DNA of 64,000 nt, taken from positions 1 to 64,000 of the forward strand of contig JAWKTK010000018.1 of assembly GCA_041399205.1 (NCBI GenBank). Direction: 5' to 3'. The notes under the pieces are model-generated. The model did no database searches and was not told the origin of the DNA. It saw nothing but the letters and a program-made list of their open reading frames with translations. How positions within the stretch are numbered: position 1 is the first letter of the stretch; each line of letters opens with the position of its first letter. The translations under genes and the position numbers were made by a program. This document shows, in pieces, positions 11,283-21,564 of this stretch. The DNA comes from JAGQOZ01 sp041399205 (lineage in GTDB: Bacteria; Planctomycetota; Planctomycetia; Pirellulales; Pirellulaceae).

Positions 11283-14200
11283 TTATTGGTCCTCCCCGTT
11301 CGAATGGCTGTCAGTGTTCTCTTGGGCCGCAGCATTGGCGTCAGGCGGGCTGGATGCATCGGCGGTCGCAAACGGATCTCCATCCGCGGTCGCCTTGGTT
11401 CTACCTGAAAGCCAAACGTCGCGAAGTCGTTGAGCCCATCTTGGCACTTCCGCCGCACCCCACAGCAAGCCGACAAGACAACTGGCCAACATCAACGTTT
11501 GATCCATCGCAAAGCTGATCAAGCTAGGCCAAAAGACACCCATTAACAGCGCTACGGCAACCATTGCGGTAGTGATTCCGATTCGAGTGGTCCAGTTGGT
11601 TCGCAGCAACATGATTCCCAACAGTACCACCGCGCCAAAAATGCCACCGTACAACATGCGTTGCGGCGCAACGGTCAATTGCAATTTGCCAGAACCGTCG
11701 TTGGGCGCTTGCAACGTGGTGAACAAAAGCGGGCGTCCTTCTACGGCAAATTGACCTGCAACGGATTGAGCGTCCATGATGTTGGCAGCAATTTCTTCAA
11801 CCAGTTGATCCAGCTTGTGCGGTCCGATCGGCTCTTTCGACCACGGCCCGTCATACTTGACCAGCGCCGCGTCTTGCGGAATGTAGGTTAACAGCGACGT
11901 TTTTTGCGAAGCCGGTTCGGACGGAAATCTGGGAAAATCAATCTCGGCATCATCCGATTCCAGCGAATAGCGGATTTCCAAAACGAACGGTTGGTTGCTG
12001 TTGTGTCCCAATAAAGGCACATAGTAAGACTGTTGGTCGCCGGCCTTTTCCAACGTCACCGGTTGGCCATTGATGCGAACCGGTTGGCTATCCATTTGCA
12101 GACTTTGGCCGTTGGATTGCCCAGGCAACGTGAATTCCAGACGTTGTTGGTTGCTGCGAAGTCGGTACAACGCTTGCACGGAAAGGCGATCGTTCTTGGT
12201 CTGCACCGCGCGAATGAACGCTCGTTCAATACTGGTCTGCTTAAGCGATTCTAGCTGGTACCGAGTGACCTGGAGTGACAACTGCCAGTCAGCGTGAAAT
12301 TCCAATGCGGCCGAAGCATCCGGAATCTTGGCTACTCCGTCCAAGTCATGATTCGGATCAATGGGAATCAGCCCGGTTGGTGTTCCGTCTGGCAGGATGT
12401 CGATGGTTTCAGCCTTAACCAAAACGATTTGTCGGATGATTGGTCTACGTTTTGAGGTATCAAACGAGGAACAGAAACGGTCAGCGACTTGCCCACTTCC
12501 AGGTTGGTCAGCGGTTCATCCCAAGTCAGCTGGATTCGCTTGGTGCCGACCAATTCACTGTCACCGCCAAGGTGCCAGGCAACATAGCCTGCGGATAGAT
12601 CTTCTGGCGCAGGGGAAGCCTGCGTTTCGTTTAGATCTCCCGGTTCCACTCGTATCGATTCCGCGAGACTGCTGGGAACATCCAACCTCAGCTGAGACAC
12701 ACTGCTATAGCGAATCTGATAAGTCACGGTCGCTTCATAGTGGACCACACCCGGTTCAAACCGAGCGACCAGTATCTGATTGGCTGTGACCTGCGGTTGT
12801 CGTCTTTCGACTTCCATGACACCGCTGTAGGTTCCTGTTCCGTAACGAAAGCTCTGGATGGGTCGCACCGCGTTCGGTTTAGGCAATTGCTGCGAAGCGG
12901 CGTTTTGTTCCGTTGCCGCATTTTGAAGGCCGACAGTCGAGTTGCTGCGAATTCTCAAGCCTTCCGAAGCGAACAGCGTCAACCAGCCTTCGCTGCGTTC
13001 CAGTTCGGCGTCAGCGACCTTGAGCTGCGGCATGTCTAACGAGGTCACTTCGCCCGTAGGTGACAATAAGTTGGCATCGTCCAGCGTTCGACGAATGTGG
13101 ACCATTAGGCCAACATCTCCGATTGCTTTGGCCGAAAGATTGATTTTCACCAAGGTGGGATCGGCGGTATCGCGAGCAAACGAATCGACTTGCACTGGCG
13201 TTTTTCCTTGCCCTGCGTCACTGCCCACAATCTGCACAATTTCAAACGCTGCCGGGACGTTGACCGACAAGTCAAATACGCCTGTTCGGCGAATTTCGTA
13301 TACGGCCAAGAGACGTGCCGTTAGTTGGCGAGGTTCGACAGACACTTCCGTCCACTGTCGCACGGAAATACTCGGTTCCACCGTCTCCACACGAATGGCC
13401 AAGTCGTAATCCGGGTTAGCAAATCCAAAGGCAAACGTCCAATTCGTTTTTTGAAGTGCGGCATCCAATTCGGATGCATCCAGCTGCGAAAGGCCCTTGC
13501 GCCGCACCGTTTCCGCTTTCAATTCGTCCGCCAGTCGAACCACCACGACACCTCGTTGACGCCCCACGTTCTCGGCGACTACTTGGGGCGGTACGAATTC
13601 GGCGTCTTCGATCGCTGAATTGCGAAATTGCTCTAATTCCAGCCGCACAGATTGACCTCCGTTGGCAGGCTGAAACAAATCAATGACAATTTGTTGTCCG
13701 TTGTCGGTGGCCGCAACATTCCAGGCGCGGATGTTCGGATCAACCACATCGACCACGCGATGATCACTCGGCACCATCAATGTCAACTGAGATAGTTCGG
13801 ATCGGCTAATTTGGTAGTTCAGTTGCGATACCGTTCGAACCGTGCCGGGCAAGATCGAAACCTGCGTTTGACTTTGCACGCTAACCAGCGCATCGAGTCC
13901 CGTGGCGCCTTCCGACTTGGGCGTCCATTCAATGCGAACCGTGGGTGTCGCGCCGACAAACGCTAATAGCCGAGTTTCATTGCCAGGCGATGTTGCGTTA
14001 TCTTCGGTTTCGGTTTCGGTTTCGTTTTCATTATCCTCTTCCGCCTTCAGGATTCCGAGTCAGGATTTTCTGTTGCAGCCAACATGGGAAAGACTTTGAC
14101 TTTGGCTTGCGTTTCCGGAATGCGCACCAGCCAGCGATGGACCGGAGCCAACGGTGGACGAAACGAAACGCTGTTTTGGCCGGGTGTTTGGTCAAAGGAG

Positions 14201-14718
14201 CGCGCGAACGTGAGTTTCAGCGAAACGGTCCGTTCAGCGTCGGCGGAATGTTGGAACAGCAAGTGCTGTCCGTCATCACGAGCGACCAATTTGGCAGGTT
14301 CGCCATCTATCGTGGCGGACAGGATGGCGGTGTCCGCCAGTGACAAGGGAATGTCAATCCAGCCGTCGGCCAAGACAGCAATCGTCACCGTCGACTCCAC
14401 CTGCATGACGTCCTTGCGCACGAACGCTTCACTTTCAATCTGTGTGATCAGCGCTTTGGCAGGAGGTGATTCGGGCGGCTGTGGTGTCGGCTGAGCGTGC
14501 CGAGCGGCTTGCCACAGTTCTTGGAATTTTTCGTACGGAAGATAGACGCCTCGTCCGGTTCGCTCGAACGTCTCCTGCAATTTTTCATACGGAACGTAGA
14601 TTGTCTGTTCATGGATTTCAGGCTTTTCGTCAACCGCATCAGCCGTCTCCTGAGTTCGCCCCAAAGAGGCGAAACATGCGGCAAGAACAAAAGAGAGATA
14701 CCAATAGCGTCGAGCCAT
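11283..14718 (-). CDS. Giant secreted/membrane protein, paralogue A (frameshifted)
   Basis: About 1145 codons in three frame segments (14718-14055, 14055-12420, 12420-11283). The signal peptide is YWYLSFVLAACFASLGRTQ. It is followed by the clearest copy of the paralogue motif: TIYVPYEKLQETFERTGRG and then VYLPYEKFQELWQAARH. The middle has beta-sandwich modules (QLNYQISRSELSQLTLMVPS) and the C-terminal module ends in hydrophobic helices (GGIFGAVVLLGIMLLRTNW and two more), with a polar low-complexity tail. The first break falls beside a hexamer repeat coding Glu-Thr-Glu-Thr-Glu-Thr. The second is near 12420, where IVLVKAETIDILPDGTPTG continues in another frame. First gene of the giant triplet. 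No named family recognised. Function unknown; envelope or extracytoplasmic location inferred from leader and helices. Confidence 0.72.
14003..14024. repeat. Hexanucleotide microsatellite inside giant gene A
   Basis: TTCGGT is repeated about three and a half times, coding Glu-Thr repeats on the minus strand. It lies about 35 bases from a reading-frame break in the gene. Slippage here would move in steps of six and would not itself shift the frame. Confidence 0.6.
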
Positions 14719-14896
14719 ACCTGGACCTCGTCGTGGATCATATGTCAAGAGAATCAAGATTACCGAGTCGGTGGACAGCAAGATCACGGCGTGGGCGACC
14801 GAAGACCACCAAATTCAGACGTTTCTACTGAGACGAACGTCACGTGCCCGTAGTTCCCAGTTTTTTCAGCTTTCTTGACAATCGTAGCTCGTCCAA

Positions 14897-14935
14897 CAAA
14901 AAAAGCGTGCTTCCTGTCACCAGAAGGCACGCTTA
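14897..14935 (-). terminator. Intrinsic terminator of the LamG PEP-CTERM gene
   Basis: Arms AAGCGTGCTTC (14903-14913) and GAAGGCACGCTT (14923-14934) pair with one bulge around a 9-base loop. The minus strand then continues into a run of seven T. It lies just after the minus-strand stop at 14963 and before the giant operon starting at 14718, so it separates the two units. Confidence 0.8.
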
Positions 14936-14962
14936 AAGAATGCGAAATTGGCTGCAATCACA

Positions 14963-16606
14963 CTATTTTTGGCGGCGCCGGCGCTTTAGCATCGACAAAC
15001 CAGCCAATCCGGCCAGCAAGGCAAACGCCCCGTTTGGTTCGGGAAGAACCACGTTGACGGAATCTGGACCAGCGGCGATGTTGCCCAGGATTTCTCCCTG
15101 CGAAAGGGCTCGATCATAAATTCGGAATTCGTCAAACGAACCCTCTAAATTCGAATCACCCGTCCAGTTAGAACGACCCAGCCAGTTGTTAACATCATTG
15201 ATGTCAGACAATTTGATGGACGTTGTACCTTCAGCTACCAAAACGCCATTGCGATAGTGCGAAAGCTTGGTGGCGGTTCCGAATTCCGGCAAGCCGGGAA
15301 CCACCGGCACGTTTTCTTCCAGTGTGACGGCAAAGTGGACGGCTTCCGGAACGGTGGTGGCAATGTCCGAATCAACGGTCGTGGTGACGCCCGATTCAAC
15401 ATCGCGAAGTTCTAACCGCTGTTGACCAATCTCGCCGCCGCGAGCGGCCGTCAACGCCAAGTAGTCGGCACCGTTTCCGCTACCACCAACATCGGTGAAT
15501 TCGCCCGCTTCGTTGGAACCAAAGTCGAAAAGTCGCTGCCAATTCTGCACGCCTTCAATGACGGCCCAGCCTTCGATGGTGACATTGGTCAACGGCGAAA
15601 TCAAACCGTTCGGCAAGTCACCATAACCGGCGGAATCAGACGTGCCGCCAGAAAGTTTCAGTGACGTACCTGTGAGCGACGTTCCGGCACCTCGGACAAC
15701 GCCGTCGGCACCGCCGATCGAATCCACCAATGTCGCTCCGGCGGCATTGGCAGCCGCTGCATTATTGAAACTGTAGCGGTGAATAGGACCGCTGGACAAT
15801 GCTGTAGCAACGGGTTCCGCTGGCGGTTCGTAGATAGCGGGGAACGAACCAATTTCTTCGTTGTAGTTGCTCATGATCTGTGCGTCTGACAAAACGCCAT
15901 CGTGAATTCGAACTCGAGAAATCGCCATGCTACCTCGTAGACCGGGAGTCAGCGTCACACCGTCATTTTCGAATTGCGAAGCGATGGCAATCTGTGTTCC
16001 GGCGTGCGTATTGATGACGCCAGCACCTAATTCTTCCGAATTCATCAACACGCCGTCCGAATAGACTCGAGTGGTCGTGCCGTCGAATGTGTAGGCCAAG
16101 TGATGCCATTGCAGCGGAGCCGGTGCTCCTCCGGCATCGTTCCAACCTAGATCCGGTCCGCCCCAGTGTCCCACAGCGCCATACGCTCCGTTGGAACCGT
16201 AATTGAAAGACAGGTTGGACCCATCCGGTCCACCTCGGTGTCCCCAAGAGACAACGGTCTCTTCGCCGGCGATCGCCGGATTGAAGACCCACGCTTCAAT
16301 GGTTTTGGTGGAATCTACTCCAGTAATATCAGCAGGAGCTGTGTCGGCACTGACAAAGGCGCTGCTTCCGTCAAAAATCACCGATGGAACAACACCACCC
16401 AGATTCACGGCCGTTGGACTAGCAACCGCGTTAAAATCTCCCAAAGAACCTGCATTCGACCATACGGTGCCACTTACGTTGGCCGCGTCCAAGTCTACAA
16501 AAAGTTCGCCTGCTACTTCGATCGCCTGCGTGCTATTCACATGCATTAGTGCGATAGAAAGCAACGCCAAACCGCATTGAATTCGTTTCATCCAGTTGCG
16601 CTTCAT
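14963..16606 (-). CDS. Secreted LamG-domain PEP-CTERM protein
   Basis: 547 residues. The ATG at 16606 follows GAAGGACGAAGG and gives a signal peptide (KRIQCGLALLSIALMHVNST, cut near QAIE). Two concanavalin/LamG-like jelly-roll domains follow (about 35-240 and 265-510). Recognisable family patterns are TIEAWVFNP, QWHHLAYTFDGTTTRVYSDG and, in the second, FDEFRIYDRALSQGEI. The protein ends with a PEP-CTERM sorting signal: LPEPNGAFALLAGL, a hydrophobic stretch, then KRRRRQK. PEP-CTERM proteins are thought to be processed by an exosortase and displayed or released outside; no exosortase is seen here. A stand-alone unit with its own terminator. LamG domains typically bind carbohydrate or protein; the ligand is unknown. 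Confidence 0.88.
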   Translation of the reverse strand: MKRNWMKRIQCGLALLSIALMHVNSTQAIEVAGELFVDLDAANVSGTVWSNAGSLGDFNAVASPTAVNLGGVVPSVIFDGSSAFVSADTAPADITGVDSTKTIEAWVFNPAIAGEETVVSWGHRGGPDGSNLSFNYGSNGAYGAVGHWGGPDLGWNDAGGAPAPLQWHHLAYTFDGTTTRVYSDGVLMNSEELGAGVINTHAGTQIAIASQFENDGVTLTPGLRGSMAISRVRIHDGVLSDAQIMSNYNEEIGSFPAIYEPPAEPVATALSSGPIHRYSFNNAAAANAAGATLVDSIGGADGVVRGAGTSLTGTSLKLSGGTSDSAGYGDLPNGLISPLTNVTIEGWAVIEGVQNWQRLFDFGSNEAGEFTDVGGSGNGADYLALTAARGGEIGQQRLELRDVESGVTTTVDSDIATTVPEAVHFAVTLEENVPVVPGLPEFGTATKLSHYRNGVLVAEGTTSIKLSDINDVNNWLGRSNWTGDSNLEGSFDEFRIYDRALSQGEILGNIAAGPDSVNVVLPEPNGAFALLAGLAGLSMLKRRRRQK

Positions 16607-16762
16607 TAGTTCGCCTTCGTCCTTCAAAACAAGAAAAGACCGACGCGACTGCAACACGTCGACCAAACACACATACTCTCCAGAAGTTGGCTATTGTATT
16701 GGGCAATTCATTTGGTTCAACGATTAACTACGCACTATGATGTTTCATCTGCTTGGCATGTT

Positions 16763-19425
16763 TCACGATTGAAACGCGCGGCGAGTCCTTTCCGACGTTT
16801 TGGTCATCAGGGCGAAGACCTGGTCAATCAGGTCCGTTCGGTGCGAACCATCGACGGCTGCTGCGCTATAGCGATCCTGCTTGAAAACGAACACCAGATC
16901 GGCCGAATCAAATTCGCCATCGCAATTCCAGTCTCCGTCGGTCCAGCGAGAATTGGCCTCCAAGTCATCTTCGTATTGTCCGGCTTGAAAAACGATGATC
17001 AGATCCGTGGAATCAAACACGCCGTCCAAATTGGCGTCACCCGCGCCGGAAGCGAGAATATTTTCCAGCAAATACGTGTGATCGTTTCGATCGACAAGCC
17101 CATCGGCAGTGAGGTCAAACATGAGATCGGAATCCATGGCGCTGCAAATCAGATTCACATCCGCCACGTCTGTTACTCCGTCTTGATTAATGTCACCTGG
17201 CTGCACGTCCAACGCCAACGCCAATGAACCACCTGGCAAGCGATCACCAAGGGGCAGGCCATTTTCCCAATCGCCGTCGGCATCCAAGGCGTTACCCAAC
17301 GCATCGGTCACGGAATCGTTGAGTGTGATGGCGTATTGACCGGCAACTAGCGAACTGAAGTGCCAAGTCGCGGTGAAATCCTCAGGTGAATATTGAAAGT
17401 TGGTGAATTCGATTGTTTCGTCCGAACCGTTTTGCAGTTGCAAATCATCTTGCGCCACGATGACGTCTCGATCGAACATCACGGTCACGTGATCAATGTC
17501 GTCAAACGGAATGCGGTTCGATTCGCCCAGTGCCATCAAGGGTATGTTGATATCCGTAGCAGATCGGCCCCATGACAAATCGGTCACCACCGGAGAACTG
17601 GGACCGTGGATCGTCAACTGGTATTCACTGACCGTTTGTTGTAACGGAGAAAAGACTTCAAAGTAGTACTTCTTGCCTTTCACAACGGAATTTGAAGATT
17701 CGAAAATCCCATCAACCGTGTTACCTCCGACAAATTCACCGTCTTCCCACCAGCGAAATTGCATCTGCTTCTGAGGCGAACCGGGGATTTCCAGACGTAC
17801 GGTTGCTTCGCCGGTGGCAGGCGCGGTCCACAATAGATAGTCATGATCGCTGGGCAGGTGAAGCGTTCCGGTCACCCTGTCCGTCCCCAAACCTAAGTCG
17901 GTTGCTTCGCCGAAAATATCGTTGGGTTCGAAAGCGTCCGTTTCAATTTCCAGAAAGTTTAGCCGAAATTCATAGTCCGCAATTCGGCGATCCAATTCTG
18001 GTTTCAATTGAAAATAGAACTGTTCTCCAGCCAGAACATCAATCGTGATCGAACTCAGCTGCTGCTGACGATCAGATTGATAGACCGATTGTTGGTCGGT
18101 GTCAAAAACCAAGATTTCCGCAAACGATTCCCCCAATCGAGTTCTGGCGTCAAGATAGAGTCGGCCGTCCCGAGGTGCAGTCCAGGTGAAATAATCACGG
18201 TCAGCAATTTCATGAATCGACAGGTCCATGAAATTCGCTTCGTTGGTTTCGATTGGCGTGGCTGATGCAAAGTCATCGTTCACTTCCAAGGAATCGGGTT
18301 CCAAATCGGGACCGTCAATCGACAGCGAGTATTCCGGATTGGTCCAGCCCATCAAGTCCTTGACCACAAAGTAGTAATTCTGTCCCGCTTGGACTTCGAA
18401 CGAAATCGATTCCGAATCCGTCTCCGCGACACCTCGTCCCTTTTCCACTCGAATCCCACCTTCGGCCGTCCAAGCGTACAGATCGATATCTCCCAACGCA
18501 TGATCGAATGACAAATCGACGGTGACCGTGCCGCTCTTGGTGGACTGCCATTTGAAGGTGTCGATATCACCAGGTCGATGAATGGAGAGCCCGTTTAGTT
18601 GTTGATCACCCAAATAGACCAATCCCTGCGCATCGGTAGCATTTCCTTCCAGCGAGTCTGGTGTGAATTCGGGCACGCCTAAGACCACTCGAGTGATCAT
18701 GGTGTTGTTGAATTCGTTCGATTCCAACAGATTGTCAAACGGATCGATGACCGTTTCAAACCAATACTCTCCGGCTGGTACGTCTTCGATGTCGATCCAT
18801 TGGTCATAAATGTCTGCAGCGTAAATATCCGCCCAGCCAACGGAAATACCTTGCGTCTGGCGGTTGCAGTCGGTGAACTTCCAGAATTCAGGAGCTTCCG
18901 GAATTTGCAGATCGTAAGTGGCGAAGTCCCAGAGGCAAAAACTGATCTTTTCGCCTGCGGCTACTTTTCGCCACCACCGCCTTCCGGCGTGATTTCTCGC
19001 AAATTGTATTCAGCGTATTCGTCTAGATGAATGTGATCGTGCCCGGCGTGATAGACAAACTGGCCGGCCAATTTTTCATGGAGCCGAATCATCTTCCATC
19101 CACAATGACTTGATACACATCTTGTTGATCGCCCACCGCTTCGCACCACGGGGCAAAGTGGTCCGTCACCCACGTTGGGAACGGCCGTGCTGAACCGCAT
19201 GATCTTGCGTCCGTTTCCGGATGAGAATCAAATAGGCAAGGTGATTGAAGCCCAACAATCGTCGTCCCACAGGATCAAGTCTGGTAATCGAGCGTTTTCA
19301 ATATCAAGATCTTCTATGGTGCCTTGTTCAACGTTTCCATTTCCAGGGTCAACGTCGCCGTGAAACTGGATTCGAGTTTCTAATAGCTCGAGTTGCGGCA
19401 AATATGCCTTCTTTGGTCGAGACAT
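16763..19425 (-). CDS. Lysyl oxidase-domain secreted protein with PPC and dockerin modules (multiply disrupted)
   Basis: The ATG at 19425 has a perfect AGGAGG 8 bases upstream. The N-terminus has the planctomycete motif LPQLELLETRIQFHG. Next is a lysyl oxidase domain: copper-site histidines in HAGHDHIHLDEYAEYNL, then VAAGEKISFCLWD, whose Lys corresponds to the quinone-forming Lys of animal LOX, then QTQGISVGWADIY and YDQWIDIEDVPAGEYW, whose DIY Tyr corresponds to the family's DTY. After it come three PPC-like beta domains (about 18700-17600) and a C-terminal dockerin-like set (GDINQDGVTDVADVN, GDANLDGVFDSTDL, GDWNCDGEFDSADL). The LOX part is broken: an in-frame TGA at 19230-19228 and frame changes near 19165, 19092 and 18963, the last at an A run. 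The 654-codon C-terminal part is intact. Either a decaying gene or sequencing error. LOX enzymes oxidise lysine amines on proteins; the substrate here is unknown. Confidence 0.75.
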
Positions 19426-19552
19426 TCCGAAGCCTCCTACCATGCTCCTACAGGATGCATTTGCATTAGGTGAAATTGTATGGATGCGCAAGATGGCACA
19501 TTGATCTTCTATACATGTGCCCAGATGACCGCTCGCCTAGCGGTTATACGAA

Positions 19553-19580
19553 ACAAGGCCGCCACAGCGGGCGACCTTGT
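19553..19580 (-). terminator. Probable terminator after the small PEP-CTERM gene
   Basis: ACAAGGCCGCC and GGGCGACCTTGT form a near-perfect hairpin just beyond the minus-strand stop at 19612. The following T tract (TTTCGTAT) is weak. Confidence 0.5.
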
Positions 19581-19611
19581 GCGAATTAGAATGAATGTCA
19601 ACCGTTTCGAA

Positions 19612-20250
19612 TTAACGGCGTCGAACCAAGCCAAACAGTCCCAAGCAAGCGATGGCCAGCATCGATGCGGAGGCAGGTTCGGGCACCGAAATCAATTTGT
19701 TGTCGGCAGCGATGAAGTAGTTGTTCGAACCACCACCGAAAGTTTGTTCAAAGAAATTGTACGTTCCGGCCGGAGCAATCGTGGCCCACAGGTTGAACGA
19801 ACCATTGATGTCGTCGCCTGCATTATCCGCCGTCGAACCTTCGTCAATGTCAACTGTTCTACCGGTGTCGAAGAAGATGGTGGGCAAGCCAGTCATGCTG
19901 GTATCTTGCATCCAAGCCAGCGGTTGGCTACCGACATGGCGCGAATCCAGACCGACGTAGATGATCCCCAATTTGTTTGTAGTCACTTCCAACTGATACG
20001 TAGCCAGTGTCTTGTCTGAGTTAGATGCAACAATGACGTCCGCGTCACCTTCAAATTCGGTGGGAACGTTCACCAGACGGTGTCCAGGAGTGCGGTCGTG
20101 ATAGATGTTCACGCCGTCTACCAACGTTTCAATCGTTGGTGTCACAGTGCTGCTTACCGCATTCACACTGGAGATGATGCCTGCACTCGCTTGCGCCGTC
20201 ATGGCCAATGCAGCCACCAGAACAAGCATTGATCGAACTGAAAGTCTCAT
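19612..20250 (-). CDS. Small secreted PEP-CTERM protein
   Basis: 212 residues. The ATG at 20250 has GAGGGG upstream. The signal peptide is MLVLVAALAMTAQASAG. The body has no recognised domain: it is beta-rich with Thr/Asp/Asn-rich stretches. The C-terminus is a PEP-CTERM signal (SVPEPASASMLAIACLGLFG then VRRR). Probably exported and processed like the LamG protein downstream on the same strand, but with its own hairpin terminator. Function unknown. Confidence 0.82.
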   Translation of the reverse strand: MRLSVRSMLVLVAALAMTAQASAGIISSVNAVSSTVTPTIETLVDGVNIYHDRTPGHRLVNVPTEFEGDADVIVASNSDKTLATYQLEVTTNKLGIIYVGLDSRHVGSQPLAWMQDTSMTGLPTIFFDTGRTVDIDEGSTADNAGDDINGSFNLWATIAPAGTYNFFEQTFGGGSNNYFIAADNKLISVPEPASASMLAIACLGLFGLVRRR

Positions 20251-20487
20251 AAGAAATCCCCTCAAGCACATAAAATTGCCCATTTCTGAGCACGACACAT
20301 TTTCGTTAGCGGAAACCTCCGTTAAAGCCCGCCCTAAATACTGATTCAACCCTCACGTTCTTGCGAACTCTTCTAAGGTACCCAGATTTCGGGCTGTGTC
20401 CATAACTTGCGATACAGAATTTGGATAATTTCGGCTGCCGAGTTAATTCGATGAATAGAAATCGAAACAACAAGCAGAAAACAGGGC

Positions 20488-20907
20488 TTACCGAGCCATC
20501 TGAGAAGCGATCCAACGTTCTAGTTCTTCCATGTCGACCGGAGGAATGTCGGACAAATCGGGTCGCAGGCGCACCGCTTCCTTAACGTAGACGTGTTGAA
20601 TGTCCTGTGGCGCTTTGTCTGTGTTCCAATGCAACAGGACGCGGATACACTTTCGCAGCGAACCAGGCACGTCAATTTCATGGGTGCAAAGTAGTGGCAC
20701 ATCGAACCAACCCAATTGCCGAGCCGCCAAGGCGGGAAATTCGGCCGTCAGATCCATGGTGGTGGTAAAGATGGCACTGGCAACATCGTTTGGATCGATA
20801 TCGTTCTGCCGAATCATCAGCGCCAACAACTGACGAGTTGCGCCTAAGACTGATTCGCGACTGTTTTCATCTGCCGTCGTTGCACCTCGAACACCTCGGC
20901 ACGTCAT
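20488..20907 (-). CDS. aroH: Chorismate mutase, AroH class
   Basis: 139 residues, slightly longer than the ~120-residue family norm. It begins RGVRGATTADENS and contains IFTTTMDLTAEFPALAARQL and LCTHEIDVPGSLRKCIRVLL, the hallmark segments of the trimeric AroH/YjgF-like chorismate mutases, including the Arg of RGVRGA and the CIRVLLHW Arg that bind the substrate. The enzyme converts chorismate to prephenate for Phe/Tyr synthesis in the cytoplasm. The start ATG at 20907 has GGAG 8 bases upstream. It follows the VOC gene by 52 bases on the same strand and may share its transcript. Confidence 0.93.
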   Translation of the reverse strand: MTCRGVRGATTADENSRESVLGATRQLLALMIRQNDIDPNDVASAIFTTTMDLTAEFPALAARQLGWFDVPLLCTHEIDVPGSLRKCIRVLLHWNTDKAPQDIQHVYVKEAVRLRPDLSDIPPVDMEELERWIASQMAR

Positions 20908-20959
20908 CCTTTCGGCTCCTCACATCACATCCAGTTCGTTTCCCAAAGCAGGGCAACTT

Positions 20960-21372
20960 ACGATTTTGAATAGATTTCCACAAGGTAACCGTCGGGATCG
21001 TAGATGTAGAGTTGCCGAGGCCCGTCGGGACGTGACCGAGGACCCGTGACGATTTCAATTCACCTGCTGCAGTTGGACCGCCGCATCGTCACAGCTATCC
21101 ACTTCAAACGCAAAATGGAAACCTCAAGAGATAGACCCATCAAGGGGTGGCAAACCGGCAGAACCCGCTTCGTCTCCTTGAACGTTCATGTGAATCTGTG
21201 TATTTCCCGACTGAAACCACAGCCCGGGAAAGCCAAAACTGGGGCGTTCGGTGGGCACCATCCCCAGAATATCGCGATAAAAGCGTTCGCTTCGATCCAG
21301 ATCTTGGACCACCAACGTGATGTGATCAATCACTTTGACCGACAACAACGGGGTACTGTTGACCGACACCAT
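20960..21372 (-). CDS. VOC/glyoxalase superfamily protein (in-frame TGA and frameshift)
   Basis: About 137 codons. The ATG at 21372 has AAAGGAG 6 bases upstream. The first half VIDHITLVVQDLDRSERFYR and LGMVP is a classic VOC beta-alpha-beta start with the metal His in DHITL. The second half RGFHFAFEVDS and LYIYDPDGYLVEIYS carries the closing motif with the Glu ligand. An in-frame TGA at about 21126 sits where an Arg codon CGA would fit (ISxGFHF). A one-base deletion near 21060 shifts the frame before TGPRSRPDGPRQ. VOC proteins are metal-dependent dioxygenases, isomerases or resistance proteins; the substrate cannot be predicted. Both lesions may be sequencing errors. Confidence 0.75.
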
Positions 21373-21564
21373 GTCAGACTCCTTTGTTCCAAGCGGGCAA
21401 GTTTCTGCGACCGTTCGAGTATACAAGACCAGGCACTCCGATTCGATCGGGTGTCTCGAGAACGGTCTCCTGCCGAAACGAATACTCGATCTATTCGAAC
21501 CATCCTTGCATCCAGCGGATCGGGCGACCGAAGTGAACACCAATTTCCAAGTGGCAACGCGGAT

